Assembly (NCBI GenBank): GCA_947069175.1 | Contig: CAMTDV010000022.1 | Location: forward strand, 36,085,476-36,149,475 | DNA from: Scalesia atractyloides | Lineage: Eukaryota > Streptophyta > Magnoliopsida > Asterales > Asteraceae | Direction of reading: 5' to 3' | DNA length: 64,000 nt | In this document: piece after piece, positions 1 to 9,459 of the stretch | How the letters are laid out: every line of letters starts with the position of its first letter | Position numbering within the stretch: position 1 is the first letter of the stretch | The notes under the pieces: generated by a model | What the model saw: the letters and a program-made list of their open reading frames with translations, nothing else | What the model was told of the DNA's origin: nothing | Databases searched by the model: none | Position numbers and translations under genes: made by a program

Positions 1-130
1 TGTTTGTGGGAAAAAATTAATTGTTTTGTGAAAACTTGTTTCGTACGAACAATTTGCTCGCACAAAAAATTTTACTAATCTGATCAGTTTGTTTTTTCTA
101 GAAATGTGTTCTTAATTTTTCACAGGAAAA
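1..130 (+). other. Sirevirus A 5' leader (end)
   Basis: AT-rich untranslated leader directly before the gag ATG. It aligns with the leader of Sirevirus D just before 38998: both share the segment ending in a run of T and A before the ATG. It contains the palindrome TTCGTACGAA near 40-50, which recurs in the other noncoding parts of these elements. Confidence 0.6.
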
Positions 131-1612
131 ATGTCTGAGGAATTTTACAATGCTTTCGCCACATCAGTCGTTACCACCGCAGCAGCTCAAAATATCAATC
201 TAGAGAATGAGATAGGAACAATGACAAAACCTCCAAAGCTTATGAATCTAGAAGACTTTGATAGTTGGAGTGAAAGGTTTATAAACTGGGTTCAAGCTAA
301 CCACTTTACTTGCTGGTTTGCAATCGAGGCAAAATATATCGCACTACTTGGTGAAAATGGTCTTGAAAAAACCCTTGCTCAATTCTCTGATGTTGAACGT
401 GAAAGGTTTATCAAAGAAAATAAAATGATGAATATTCTTCAACAAACGATTAAAGAAGACATTCTGGCTTTACTGCAACATGTTGATGATGATGCGCAAT
501 CTTTATGGAATGCTCTTCGACTCAAGTTTCAAGGTAGTGCTCAACTTCGCAAAAGCAAAAGGGCGTTCTTAAGCAAAGAGTTCGATGTATTCACACTGAT
601 TAAAGGAGAAACGGTAAAGCAGCTGATTGAGCGATATTGTCATCTGGTGGTTCATATGAAGAGAATGGGAATTGTAAAGACAAATGAAGAGCTTGTTGAC
701 AAACTACCAGATTCTCTACCACAAGGTGAATGGTCGACTTACTTAACCATACTAAATAATGGAATTGAGTACAACAATTTCTCGATGCCTCGTTTCATTG
801 AAAGGCTGGAGGGTCATGAATTAGAGATGCAAAAGATGGCAGAAAACAAGACTGTTCAAGTGCAACAAGATGTTAATCTTTATTTCAAAAACAGTTCTGC
901 TGCTCAACTCCAAGCTCCAAAGATTCAAACCGCTTTCAGTTCATATAGTTCACCAAGCACACCACCAACTCAGACAAGTGGCTTTCAATCATTTCCATCA
1001 GTTGATCCAAATACACCTTCAAGCCAACAATCTTCTTTTGGATCAAACCAACCTCAGAATAATCAAACTACTTCATCGTCCAATGTAAATCAAAGAGTTT
1101 TGCAATGCAACATTGCCGTTGACTTTCAGAATGCACAAAATTTTGACGAAAAGACAGCAAAGCAACATATGTCTCTACTTGCTTCAGTTCTTGAGTCGTA
1201 TGATAGTCTTGTTGCTGGGAAGATCGGAAATTCTAAAATGACACGTGAAGATTATGATCAAATTGATCCATTTGAAATGGAGTTGATGGATATAAAATGG
1301 TGTATGGCTTCGATCATTCGACGTGCATAGAGATTTATGGAAATCACTGGTAAAGAAAATTTGGGAGGTTTGGATGGGAAACTTGGATTTGATAAATCCA
1401 AAGTTACTTGTTTCAAGTGTCGGGAGAAAGGTTATTTCGAAAGAGAATGTCCAAACCGAGAGGTTCAAGGAAATCATAATCCTTTCACCGATGACTATTA
1501 CAAGAGAGCGATCTACCACCGACCTCAACCAAGAAATAAGAATCGTGCCAATTGAAGATAAGCAGCCTGAAACTAAAGATAAGGCATTGGTTGTTACACA
1601 AGAAGACGAAGG
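131..1612 (+). pseudogene. Sirevirus A gag, first part (UBN2-type gag plus zinc knuckle)
   Basis: The ATG at 131 opens a 399-residue frame. Its start has a conserved TKPPKLMNLEDFDSWSERF segment, followed by a copia UBN2-type gag domain (residues about 90-240) and a Q/S/T-rich linker. A TAG at 1328-1330 interrupts it; Sirevirus D has CAG there, so this is a point nonsense mutation. The frame beyond the stop carries a zinc knuckle at about 1409-1450, CFKCREKGYFEREC, in which the zinc-binding His is Tyr; D keeps His. The Ty3 insertion cuts the gene at 1618 and the sequence resumes at 15988. Role by family: nucleocapsid protein packaging element RNA. Confidence 0.85.
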
Positions 1613-1617
1613 GTTTA
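1613..1617 (+). other. Target site duplication GTTTA, left copy
   Basis: GTTTA occurs directly before the LTR start TGTGACATCC and again at 15988-15992 directly after the LTR end GTGTGACA. Sirevirus D has the uninterrupted version of this gag stretch, which supports a single integration event. Confidence 0.95.
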
Positions 1618-2197
1618 TGTGACATCCCGGTTTTTTGGATAACTTAAACGCAATACTTGTCGAATAAATTATATGCTACGTATTAAACGTGTACGAGTTA
1701 GTGAATACGTGATGTGCGATTATGTAATTGTTTTAGTTATAAAATAATTATGGTAAATATGTACACGAACCGAACCGAATCGCGACACGAACCAAACCTT
1801 AAACTCCTTGTGACTCTAGGAGTGAACCGAGTTCAAGCCGAAACCGCAAACCCATTGTGTGCAAACCCGAACCACAAACCCATTGTGCAACCCAAACCTT
1901 AAACCCAAGTCTTCGGCCGCAAGATCAAACCCAAACCGAACCAACCCAAGTCCTCGGCCACGAGCTCAAACCAAAACCGTAACCCTTATCTCTTTGCGCC
2001 TATATATACAAGCCATGCATGCTTCATTCACAACATAAAACCCTAATAGCTAACAGCCGTCGGCAGCCAACCTTTCATCCTCTTCGACCGCAAACAGCTT
2101 TACTCTTGTTCTATCGATCGCGAGCAGCTTCTCCCTTCATCATATCAATCGTGATCAGCCTTGTTCACCTCCATTCGGTCGCGAGATCAGCCCATTT
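1618..2197 (+). repeat. LTR1 of the Ty3 composite, truncated
   Basis: Begins TGTGACATCCCGG and follows LTR2 and LTR3 closely for about 580 bp, through the TATA region and into the R/U5 part. It stops near 2197, where sequence identical to the RNase H region around 11143 begins. The remaining 2.3 kb of the LTR is missing. Confidence 0.9.
2001..2010 (+). promoter_or_regulatory. TATA box of LTR1
   Basis: TATATATACA after a pyrimidine-rich stretch, at the same place as in the two full LTRs. A run resembling a plant 5' UTR (AACCCTAATAGC) follows about 30 bp downstream. It is separated from any gag by the deletion. Confidence 0.55.
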
Positions 2198-3895
2198 GTT
2201 GGAGACACTACCTCTATGGAACGAAGTGCACAATCTTTACAGACCACAAGAGCCTCCAACACATCTTTCATCTGAAGGAGTTGAACATGCGACAGCGTCG
2301 CTGGGTCGAACTCTTGAACGATTATGAGTGTGCCATTCGGTACACCCGGGTAAAGCTAACGTGGTAGCTGATGCCCTCAGTAGGAAGGAACACTTGAAAC
2401 CTCATCGTGTACGAGCATTACAACTCACTATTCATTCGGGGCTACCCGAACAAATACGCGACGCCCAGTTAGAAGCAGTTAAGGAGGAAAACATCAAGGC
2501 CGAATCGGTGGGAAAAATGGAACGCGATTGGGAAGTAAAACCCAATGGAGCCCGGTATTTCATGAATCGCATATGGGTACCTCTCTACGGAAACCTCAGA
2601 GAGCTAGTCATGGACGAAGCTCACAAATCCCGATACTCTGTCCATCCTGGTTCGGATAAGATGTATCAAGACCTTAAAGCTGCGTATTGGTGGCCCAACA
2701 TGAAAGCTGATATAGCCACCTACGTGATTAGGTGTTTGACTTGTGCAAAAGTCAAGGTAGAGTATCAAAAGCCGGGGCTACTTCAACAACCTGAGATCCC
2801 AGTGTGGAAATGGGATCAGATCTCGATGGATTTCATCACTAAACTCCTGCGAACTTTGGCTGGTTGCGATACCATCTGGGTGATTGTGGATCGTTTAACT
2901 AAGTCCGCACACTTCCTAGCTATTAAAGAAACAGATAAGATGGAGAAGTTGACTCGCATCTACATTAAGGAAGTAGTTTCTCGGCACGGAGTGCCAACAT
3001 CCATCATCTCAGATAGAGATGCTCGCTTCACGTCCAACTTCTGGCGGTCACTCCAGAAAGCGTTGGGAACACGCTTAGATATGAGCACAGCCTATCACCC
3101 TCAGACTGACGGTCAAAGTGAAAGGACCATACAAACCTTGGAATACATGCTTAGGGCATGCGTCGTAGACTTCGGAAATAGTTGGAAAATCCACCTGCCT
3201 CTAGTAGAATTCTCATATAACAACAGTTATCATACGAGTATTTCGGCAGCACCGTTTGAGGCATTATACGGTCGTAAATGTAGATCACCGGTCTGCTGGG
3301 CAGAAGTCGGTGACAGTCAACTCACAGGCCCTGAGTTAATACTTGAGGCTACTGAAAAGATTGTACAAATCAGAAACCGCATGGCGGCGGCACGGGATCG
3401 ACAGAAAAACTACGCTGATCAACGACGCAAACCGCTCGAATTTCAAGTAGGCGACCGCGTCCTACTAAAGGTGTCACCCTGGAAGGGTGTAATCCGCTTT
3501 GGGAAACGGGGCAAACTAAACCCACGGTACGTAGGCCCGTTTGTAATCTTGAAAGTATCGGACCCGTAGCTTATCAATTAGACCTTCCTGCCGAACTCAG
3601 TGGAGTTCACAACGTATTTCACGTGTCAAATCTGAAGAAGTGTCTATCAGATGAAACTCTAGTCATTCCATTGGATGAGATCCAAGTGGATGAACAACTA
3701 CACTTTGTGGAACAGCCTATCGAGATCATGGATCATGAGATCAAGACTCGAAGGCACAGCAAGATTCCGTTCGTTAAGGTTCGTTGGGACTCTAAGCGTG
3801 GACCGGAGTTCACGTGGGAAAGAGAGGACCAAATGAAAAGCAAATACCCACACCTCTTCGCAACTGAGCAACAAACTAACGATACCAACAACTAA
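2198..3895 (+). pseudogene. Partial Ty3 pol (end of RNase H, integrase, chromodomain), first copy
   Basis: Nearly identical to 11143-12838 in the second copy. It carries the RNase H tail with the ADALSRKE motif, an HHCC zinc finger (HKSRYSVHPGS then CLTCAK), the integrase core with Asp in SMDFIT, Asp in SDRDARF and Glu in GQSERTIQ, and a C-terminal chromodomain-like segment (KVRWDSKRGPEFTWE). Compared with the second copy one base is missing near 2341 and another near 3553, so the frame is broken twice. It lacks gag, protease and RT. It reads through the codon that is a stop at 12594 in the second copy. Confidence 0.9.
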
Positions 3896-4155
3896 ATTTT
3901 CGGGACGAAAATTCTTTCAACATGGGGATGATGTGACAACCTGGAAACTTCTCATACTTCCGCGTACCATTGTTAACTAAATTCTTGTGCATGGCACTTG
4001 GGAATCTTTGTGCATGGCACTTGGGAACTTCTTGTAACTTCGCGTACCATCATAAAAGAACTAACTCTTTGTGCGTAGCACTCTAAACATGTACGCTACA
4101 TGCTAAACCGCGTTTACTCAATTTTCGGGACGAAAATTCTTTCAACATGGGATAA
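3896..4155 (+). other. Ty3 3' untranslated region with duplicated polypurine-tract segment, first copy
   Basis: A segment from TTTTCGGGACGAAAATTC to a G-rich tract occurs twice, 225 bp apart, first near 3897 and again near 4122. The first copy is followed by TGTGACAACCTGG, which resembles an LTR start; the second leads into the true LTR2. A short internal repeat (TTGTGCATGGCACTTGGGAA) lies at about 3984-4027. The functional polypurine tract should be the second one, here CATGGGATAA. Confidence 0.7.
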
Positions 4156-4540
4156 TGTGACATCCCGGTTTTTCGGATAACTTAAACGCAATACTTGTCG
4201 AATAAATTATATGCTACGTATTAAACATGTACGAGTTAGTGAATACGTGATGTGCGATTATGTGATTGTTTTAGTTATAAAATAATTATGGTAAATATGT
4301 ACACGAACCGAACCGAATCGCGACACGAACCAAACCTTAAACTCCTTGTGACTCTAGGAGTGAACCGAGTTCAAGCCCAAACCGCAAACCCATTGTGTGC
4401 AAACCCGAACCACAAACCCATTGTGTGCAACCCAAACCTTAAACCCAAGTCTTCGGCCGCAAGATCAAACCCAAACCGAACCAACCCAAGTCCTCGGCCA
4501 CGAGCTCAAACCAAAACCGTAACCCTTATCTCTTTGCGCC

Positions 4541-4550
4541 TATATATACT
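4541..4550 (+). promoter_or_regulatory. TATA box of LTR2
   Basis: TATATATACT about 385 bp into the LTR, followed by a TC/CA-rich stretch typical of plant transcript starts. The position is the same in LTR1 and LTR3. It should drive the transcript through the primer site and gag. Confidence 0.6.
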
Positions 4551-6438
4551 AGCCATGCATGCTTCATTCACAACATAAAACCCTAATAGCTAACAGCCGT
4601 CGGCAGCCAACCTTTCATCCTCTTCGACCGCAAACAGCTTTACTCTTGTTCTATCGATCGCGAGCAGCTTCTCCCTTCATCATATCAATCGTGATCAGCC
4701 TTGTTCACCTCCATTCGGTCGCGAGATCAGCCCATTGTTCACTTCCTCGATCACAAACAGCCTACTTCATCATCATCTCTCGGTCGCGACAATTGAATTG
4801 CTCATCTCATTCTTTCGGCCGTGATCTTGCTTGAACAGCCGAATCCATTCTCGTCCAAGTCTCGACTCGTTATTCACTATTATTAAAGGTTAGGATTTAT
4901 AATCGTTTGCAAGATCGTATTCGGATCATATGTGTTTAAATGTAATCGGCTGATTGATCATTGTTTGCATGTATGATTGTTTTCGGAACTTATAAGTTTG
5001 CAAGTATGTTTTGTTTATAAAAAAAACTAGAGGTATGGATTAGGGTTTGCATGGATGTGATATTGGTATTGATCTATGATTAGAAAAATCAGTTCTTGAT
5101 CGCCTAGGTTAATTATATTGACGGTTTATGCGAATTAATGGTAATAATATGCTGAAACAGGTTGCTGAGTGATAGTTACAGCCGACTTCAACTGGCTGTA
5201 ACTCGATCATTAGTTGTCGAAAAACGGATTTTCTGAAGTCTAAAACGTAGAGATTTGAATAACGAATCTAATGGCGCTGGATTCATATTTTTCTGAAGTC
5301 GTTTGATATTTTTAAGTGGCCAAATAAGTTCAGTAACTAAAGCTGTGAAAATCCTGAAATTTTGCTAGTTGTTTATCGAGTTGGATTTTATAATCAGTAG
5401 GGAGTCGAGTCATGAATTTTGTACAGCAACTAGGTATGGAAATTTCCGGGCAACTCCCACTGGAATTTTGTTAAGTGGACGATCAGTGATTTTTAAATAA
5501 ATTCTTCCGTGGACTGCAGTCAGAAAGCGACGAATCTGACTGCAGCCTAGTATATTAATATTTATGGTTAATTGGTAAAGATTTAGGACTTGGAAAATTT
5601 ATATAAATTTCTACATTATAAATGTCACCTGCTGTAAAATAATTGGAATTTTTGGAACGTTGGAACTATTTTATAAAAATCCTAGAAAACAGCTGAATTA
5701 TGAGTATAAAGCTGAAATTTGATAACTTGTGATTGTGTGCACCAAAGTGTTGCATGGATTGGATTATGTTCATGATAAATTGTTTTGATTACTATGATCA
5801 CATGAGGATACTTGCATGCATGTTTGAGTGTTAGGTATGTTGTTTGTGTGTATCACTTTGTGCGTAAATTAAGTGTAGAATTTGTATTGGTGTGTTCACA
5901 CACTGACTTGAAATCAATTGGTTTGTTAGGACGCAATTAGCGGTCCCATCCCTTACAACTTCTTTGCTACACTAACCGAGCAACTAAAGGTGAGTTCACG
6001 GCCCCTAATTTTATCCGGTTTTAAACAACAGGGGGAGAAACATGTATACACTCTTCAAACTCAATCTCTTTACGTTATACGAAATTAACGTCACAAAACT
6101 ATTCGGTAACTAAGTTGATGTTAATGTAATGTTATGGTCACTAAGCAGCTATATCACTTAAGTCCTCGTCAATCTCTCGGATCGTTAGTATTGGGTTTTA
6201 ATAGCGGGGGAATTATAAGTAGTACTACTGGGCCCGATAAGCCCCATCCGAGCTAGTCGCGCTAGCCCACCGGGTATGGTCAACGGGTGAATAATTTGGC
6301 CTAACTTCGCCATGGTCAGTGATAGGCCTGGCAACACGGAGGCACAACAGTCAGCTTCGATCGCGAACTCTTACGTGACATAACTTTAGGCTAGCTACCT
6401 ATATATGTTAACATTGAACTTAATTACGAATCAACTAT

Positions 6439-6604
6439 ATTATCCCGGGTTGAGGATAATGGAAACAACAACTATATTATCCCGGGTTGAGGATAATGGA
6501 AACAACAACTTATTATTCCGGGTTTGGAATAATGGAATCAACATCATTATTATTCCGGGTTTGGAATAATGGAACTAAATCGTTATCCCAGGTTAGGGAT
6601 AACG
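6439..6604 (+). repeat. Five consecutive short hairpins in LTR2
   Basis: Arms: ATTATCC/GGATAAT at 6439-6445/6454-6460 and 6476-6482/6491-6497; ATTATTCC/GGAATAAT at 6512-6519/6526-6533 and 6549-6556/6563-6570; CGTTATCCC/GGGATAACG at 6581-6589/6596-6604. Loops are 6-8 nt with a shared GGGTT or AGGTTA core. Base changes in one arm are matched in the other between units. Most units are followed by a short GGAA-containing, A-rich spacer. The same array lies in LTR3 at about 15379-15545, with a few stem or loop changes. Confidence 0.8.
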
Positions 6605-7048
6605 GGGAAAACAAACTCATAACCGAACAAACGAATTTATAAAAACCTGTGAACTCACTCATCTTTAATGTTGACACTTGTTTCTTTACATGTTTCTCAG
6701 GACGCTAGGAGCTCTAGGTGCACTCACATGCATTGAACAAGACATCTTTTATCGAGTCTCATTTACAAACGTTGTTTTGGGTTTTTCATTTGTTTTGGCG
6801 TTTGTGTTGGCGCCCGTTTCTCTACTTATTTTATGCTTCCGCTCAACCATTTAAACTGAGGCTTCCGCTAAACTTTGGTAACTAGCTAAGACAATCTAAA
6901 ATCTACGATAATTGGTTAATCAAATGATTTTTGGAAAACGTATTATCAAATCATATAGAGTCGTTCGACGTACTAGTGTTACAGATTCTGGTTTGTTCAC
7001 ATGCCTCGCGGTAAAACTCCGCTAGTGGGAATTGAGGGTGTGACAGAT

Positions 7049-7060
7049 TGGTATCAGAGC
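7049..7060 (+). other. Primer binding site (initiator Met tRNA) of the complete Ty3 copy
   Basis: TGGTATCAGAGC, followed by CAC, lies three bases after the end of LTR2. It is complementary to the 3' end of plant initiator methionine tRNA, the usual primer of plant Ty3 and Ty1 elements. Confidence 0.95.
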
Positions 7061-7250
7061 CACTAGCTATAGAGAACCAGGTTTGCATTAGAAGTAGACC
7101 TAAACTATAGCTGAATACACGACACTAGACGTAGTCTGGCACCGAACTGTTATATCTTGTTATGCAATGTACCACAACTGTGTTATGTAGATTATGACTT
7201 CATAATAAGAAATGAAAACAACTCGTAACTAACTACACGCCTAACAGGCA

Positions 7251-7988
7251 ATGTCATCATCATCATCGTCATCATCATCCGACAAACTTACGCCACCAAG
7301 AGCGTCAGGAAAGGCACCTATGGTGGAACCCTTACCATCTTATGGCGTGGAAACACGCTCAGCTGCGAGGAAAAGGCTCGCTCTGGGGGAGGAGTCGTCA
7401 TCACGCCCAATCATCGCTGTGCCGGTCAAACCGGTTAACTCTGTAGAAGTAGGAAATGACCTACTTAGAATCATGATACAGAAACAACAAGAACAATTAG
7501 AACGAATGCAGGAAACCATCCTAGTACAATGATGGATGATCCGACAACTGGCAGGTAAAACCGATTCGCTCGAGGAAGAGCAACATACGAGTAAGATAGC
7601 TCGTAACACCTTAGCCAGAGATCTGCGAGCTGAGCAGATAAGAGCCGATTGGCTCGAAGACAGAGTCCTGGAAAATAGTTGGAACATTCAGGAGCTACAG
7701 CAAAATCAAGCACTTGCACCAGCACCGGCCCCTCCAGTGCCGGTAGAGGAGGATCCGGAAGAGGATCCAGAGGAGGATCCGGAAGAGGATCCAGAGGAGG
7801 ACCCTGAAGAGGATCCAGAAGAGGATCCAGAGGAGGATCCGGAGGAGGACCCAGCTGTAGAAGCTGGAAATGCCACGCAGGATGACGGCAACGACAGTGA
7901 CTTGGGGGATGGAGACGTAGACGACTCACACGTCTCGCTTATTTTATTTACTTTCCTCCAGTCTATTTATTTTCCCACTTGTGTTTAA
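7251..7988 (+). pseudogene. Leader ORF before gag, coiled coil with acidic repeat
   Basis: A frame of 245 codons opens at ATG 7251 with a Ser run. It is interrupted once by TGA at 7530-7532 and continues in the same frame. The middle (about residues 65-150) is rich in Gln, Glu and Arg and looks coiled-coil forming. Next come a short Ala-Pro run and about eight tandem PEED tetrapeptides (about 7743-7850) and then an Asp/Gly-rich tail. It lies between primer site and gag. I do not recognise it; extra ORFs upstream of gag are known in some plant Ty3 groups such as Tat/Ogre, but the pol here is chromoviral. It could also be an N-terminal gag part that has become separate. Confidence 0.55.
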
Positions 7989-8187
7989 ATTTGAGACTTT
8001 ATAGTGAATTCATATGTTTGGTTGGCACTTTGTATGACGTTGAAATTTCATTTAATCAAGTATTTCTTTTGACTATTTAATATATTGAGTTGACATAACT
8101 TGATACTTATTAAAGTACGAAGTAGGATAACTATATTGGATATATAGACTTATCGGGGTGTGTTTGTGTTGTGTTTCGAAGATCTAA

Positions 8188-9459
8188 ATGGCAACTGGAC
8201 GATGTGGAAACCTTAACTTGACGCCCGAAGAACTAGCTGCCATGATTCAAGAGCACGTGAACGCAGCTTTAGCGGGTGTTCAGAACCAACCAGCAGGTAA
8301 CCATTATTAAATTTTCGTGTGAAAATCTAATAGTTGGGCTAGTAGAATTCCTCGCTGACTACCTGTTCTCTGTCAGCAGGAGGGGGCTTTAACCCCTACA
8401 AGATGTTCCTCGACGCGAAACCAAGCAAATTCTCGGGGGCAGAAGGACCCATTGGACTGGTCCGCTGGATCGAAAAATCTGAATCAGTATTTGAAATGTG
8501 CAACTGTCCAGAGGCCAACAAGGTCAAGTACGCAGCCTCAACACTGGAAGATGGGGCACTAACTTGGTGGAATGCACAAGTCCAAACGCGTGGACTTATT
8601 GCTGCAAATGCTATGGCCTGGGCCGAGTTTAAGGCCCTAATCAAAGAAGAGTACTGTCCGCGAGACAGAGTGCAACAGTTGGATCAAACTTTATGGAACC
8701 AAAAGATGGTGGGATCTGAAATAGAGGCATACACAGGAAAACATCATGACTAGGTATTTCTATGTCCCGATTTGGCCAACACTGTGGAGAAAAGACTCGA
8801 GTTCTATCTTGGGGGTCTGGTCCCGGAGATTCAGGGTATGGTAATGGCTAGTAACCCTGTAACTGAGCATCAAGCAATCCGATTGGCGCACAAACTCACC
8901 GATAAGGCGGTGGAACAAAAGAAGTTGCCAGCATGGGGTACAACTGAAGTTGCCCCTGATAACAAAAGAAAGTTTGAAGACTCGTCTGCTCGACAGTCTT
9001 CGTCATCCCAGCCGCAACAGGGAACCAGAAACGGTTCAATCATTACAATAGCCACCGGGGTCACCAAAATCAGCCCGCCAACAACAACAACAACAACCAG
9101 AACACAAGCGGCTATGCAGGTCGAAAGCCGCAGTGCAACCGCTGTAATCTTCATCATAACGGCCCTTGTGCCGGAAATCGCTGCCAACGATGTGGCAAGA
9201 TGGGACATGCGGCAAAGGATTGTCGTGGGGAAATCATGTCCCGACAGAACCAAAATCAACCCCAAGGCCCACAACAGGGTGTTAACCGGGGATGCTATCA
9301 GTGTGGTAGCACTGCCCACTTCAAAAGAGACTACCCACAGCTGCGTAACACCAACAACAATGGTGGGAACAACCACAACCACAATAACCACAACAACAAC
9401 AATAACAACAACACAATGGAAACGGTGGCACAGGAGGTGCCAAAGGTCGCGCATTTACA
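8188..9459 (+). pseudogene. Ty3 chromovirus gag with GT-AG intron and zinc fingers
   Basis: The ATG at 8188 starts a short exon of 36 codons (MATGRCGNLNLTPEELAAMI...), directly after an in-frame TAA. A candidate intron (8297-8379) separates it from the main exon, which stays in frame (GGFNPYKMFLDAKPSKFSG). The main exon holds the retrotransposon gag domain (ALTWWNAQVQTRG, about 8403-8900). An in-frame TAG sits at 8751-8753. Frameshifts lie near 9030 and in the Asn-codon-rich tract about 9350-9415. Nucleocapsid fingers: a CX2CX7C cluster, an intact CQRCGKMGHAAKDC, and a third, CYQCGSTAHFKRDY, whose last Cys is Tyr. The product is dead in this copy. Confidence 0.8.
8297..8379 (+). other. Candidate spliceosomal intron in Ty3 gag (83 bp)
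   Basis: Donor GCAG|GTAACC and acceptor CTGTCAGCAG|GAGG, with a CTGAC branch-like site and pyrimidine stretch before the acceptor. The unspliced sequence hits TAA about 10 bases in. Splicing joins phase-1 codons exactly (G plus GA gives Gly) and opens continuous gag frame. Whether it is spliced cannot be seen from DNA. Confidence 0.6.

Larger units (their letters stand above)
4156..7045 (+). repeat. LTR2 of the Ty3 composite, complete (2890 bp)
   Basis: Starts TGTGACATCC and ends GTGTGACA, exactly as long as LTR3. By eye only about twenty substitutions separate the two. A primer binding site follows at once, so this LTR acts as 5' LTR for the complete internal region and as 3' LTR for the partial one. 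It includes a TATA box (4541), an intron-like or UTR region, and a cluster of five hairpins (6439-6604). Confidence 0.95.

Noticed and set aside
6439..6604. CRISPR-like array
   Set aside because: Repeats are imperfect and mutually covarying, spacers are nearly identical, and the sequence lies in a plant LTR.
7046..7062. tRNA gene or fragment
   Set aside because: Only 12-13 bp complementary to a tRNA 3' end, immediately after an LTR: a primer binding site. The same holds at 32766, 38384, 45479 and 59369.
7471..7929. Minus-strand frame with DPPLDPLPD repeats
   Set aside because: Antisense of the PEED repeat on the plus strand.
8870..9454. 194-codon minus-strand frame rich in Val/Ile
   Set aside because: Reverse reading of the Asn/Thr-codon-rich gag linker (AAC/ACA repeats).
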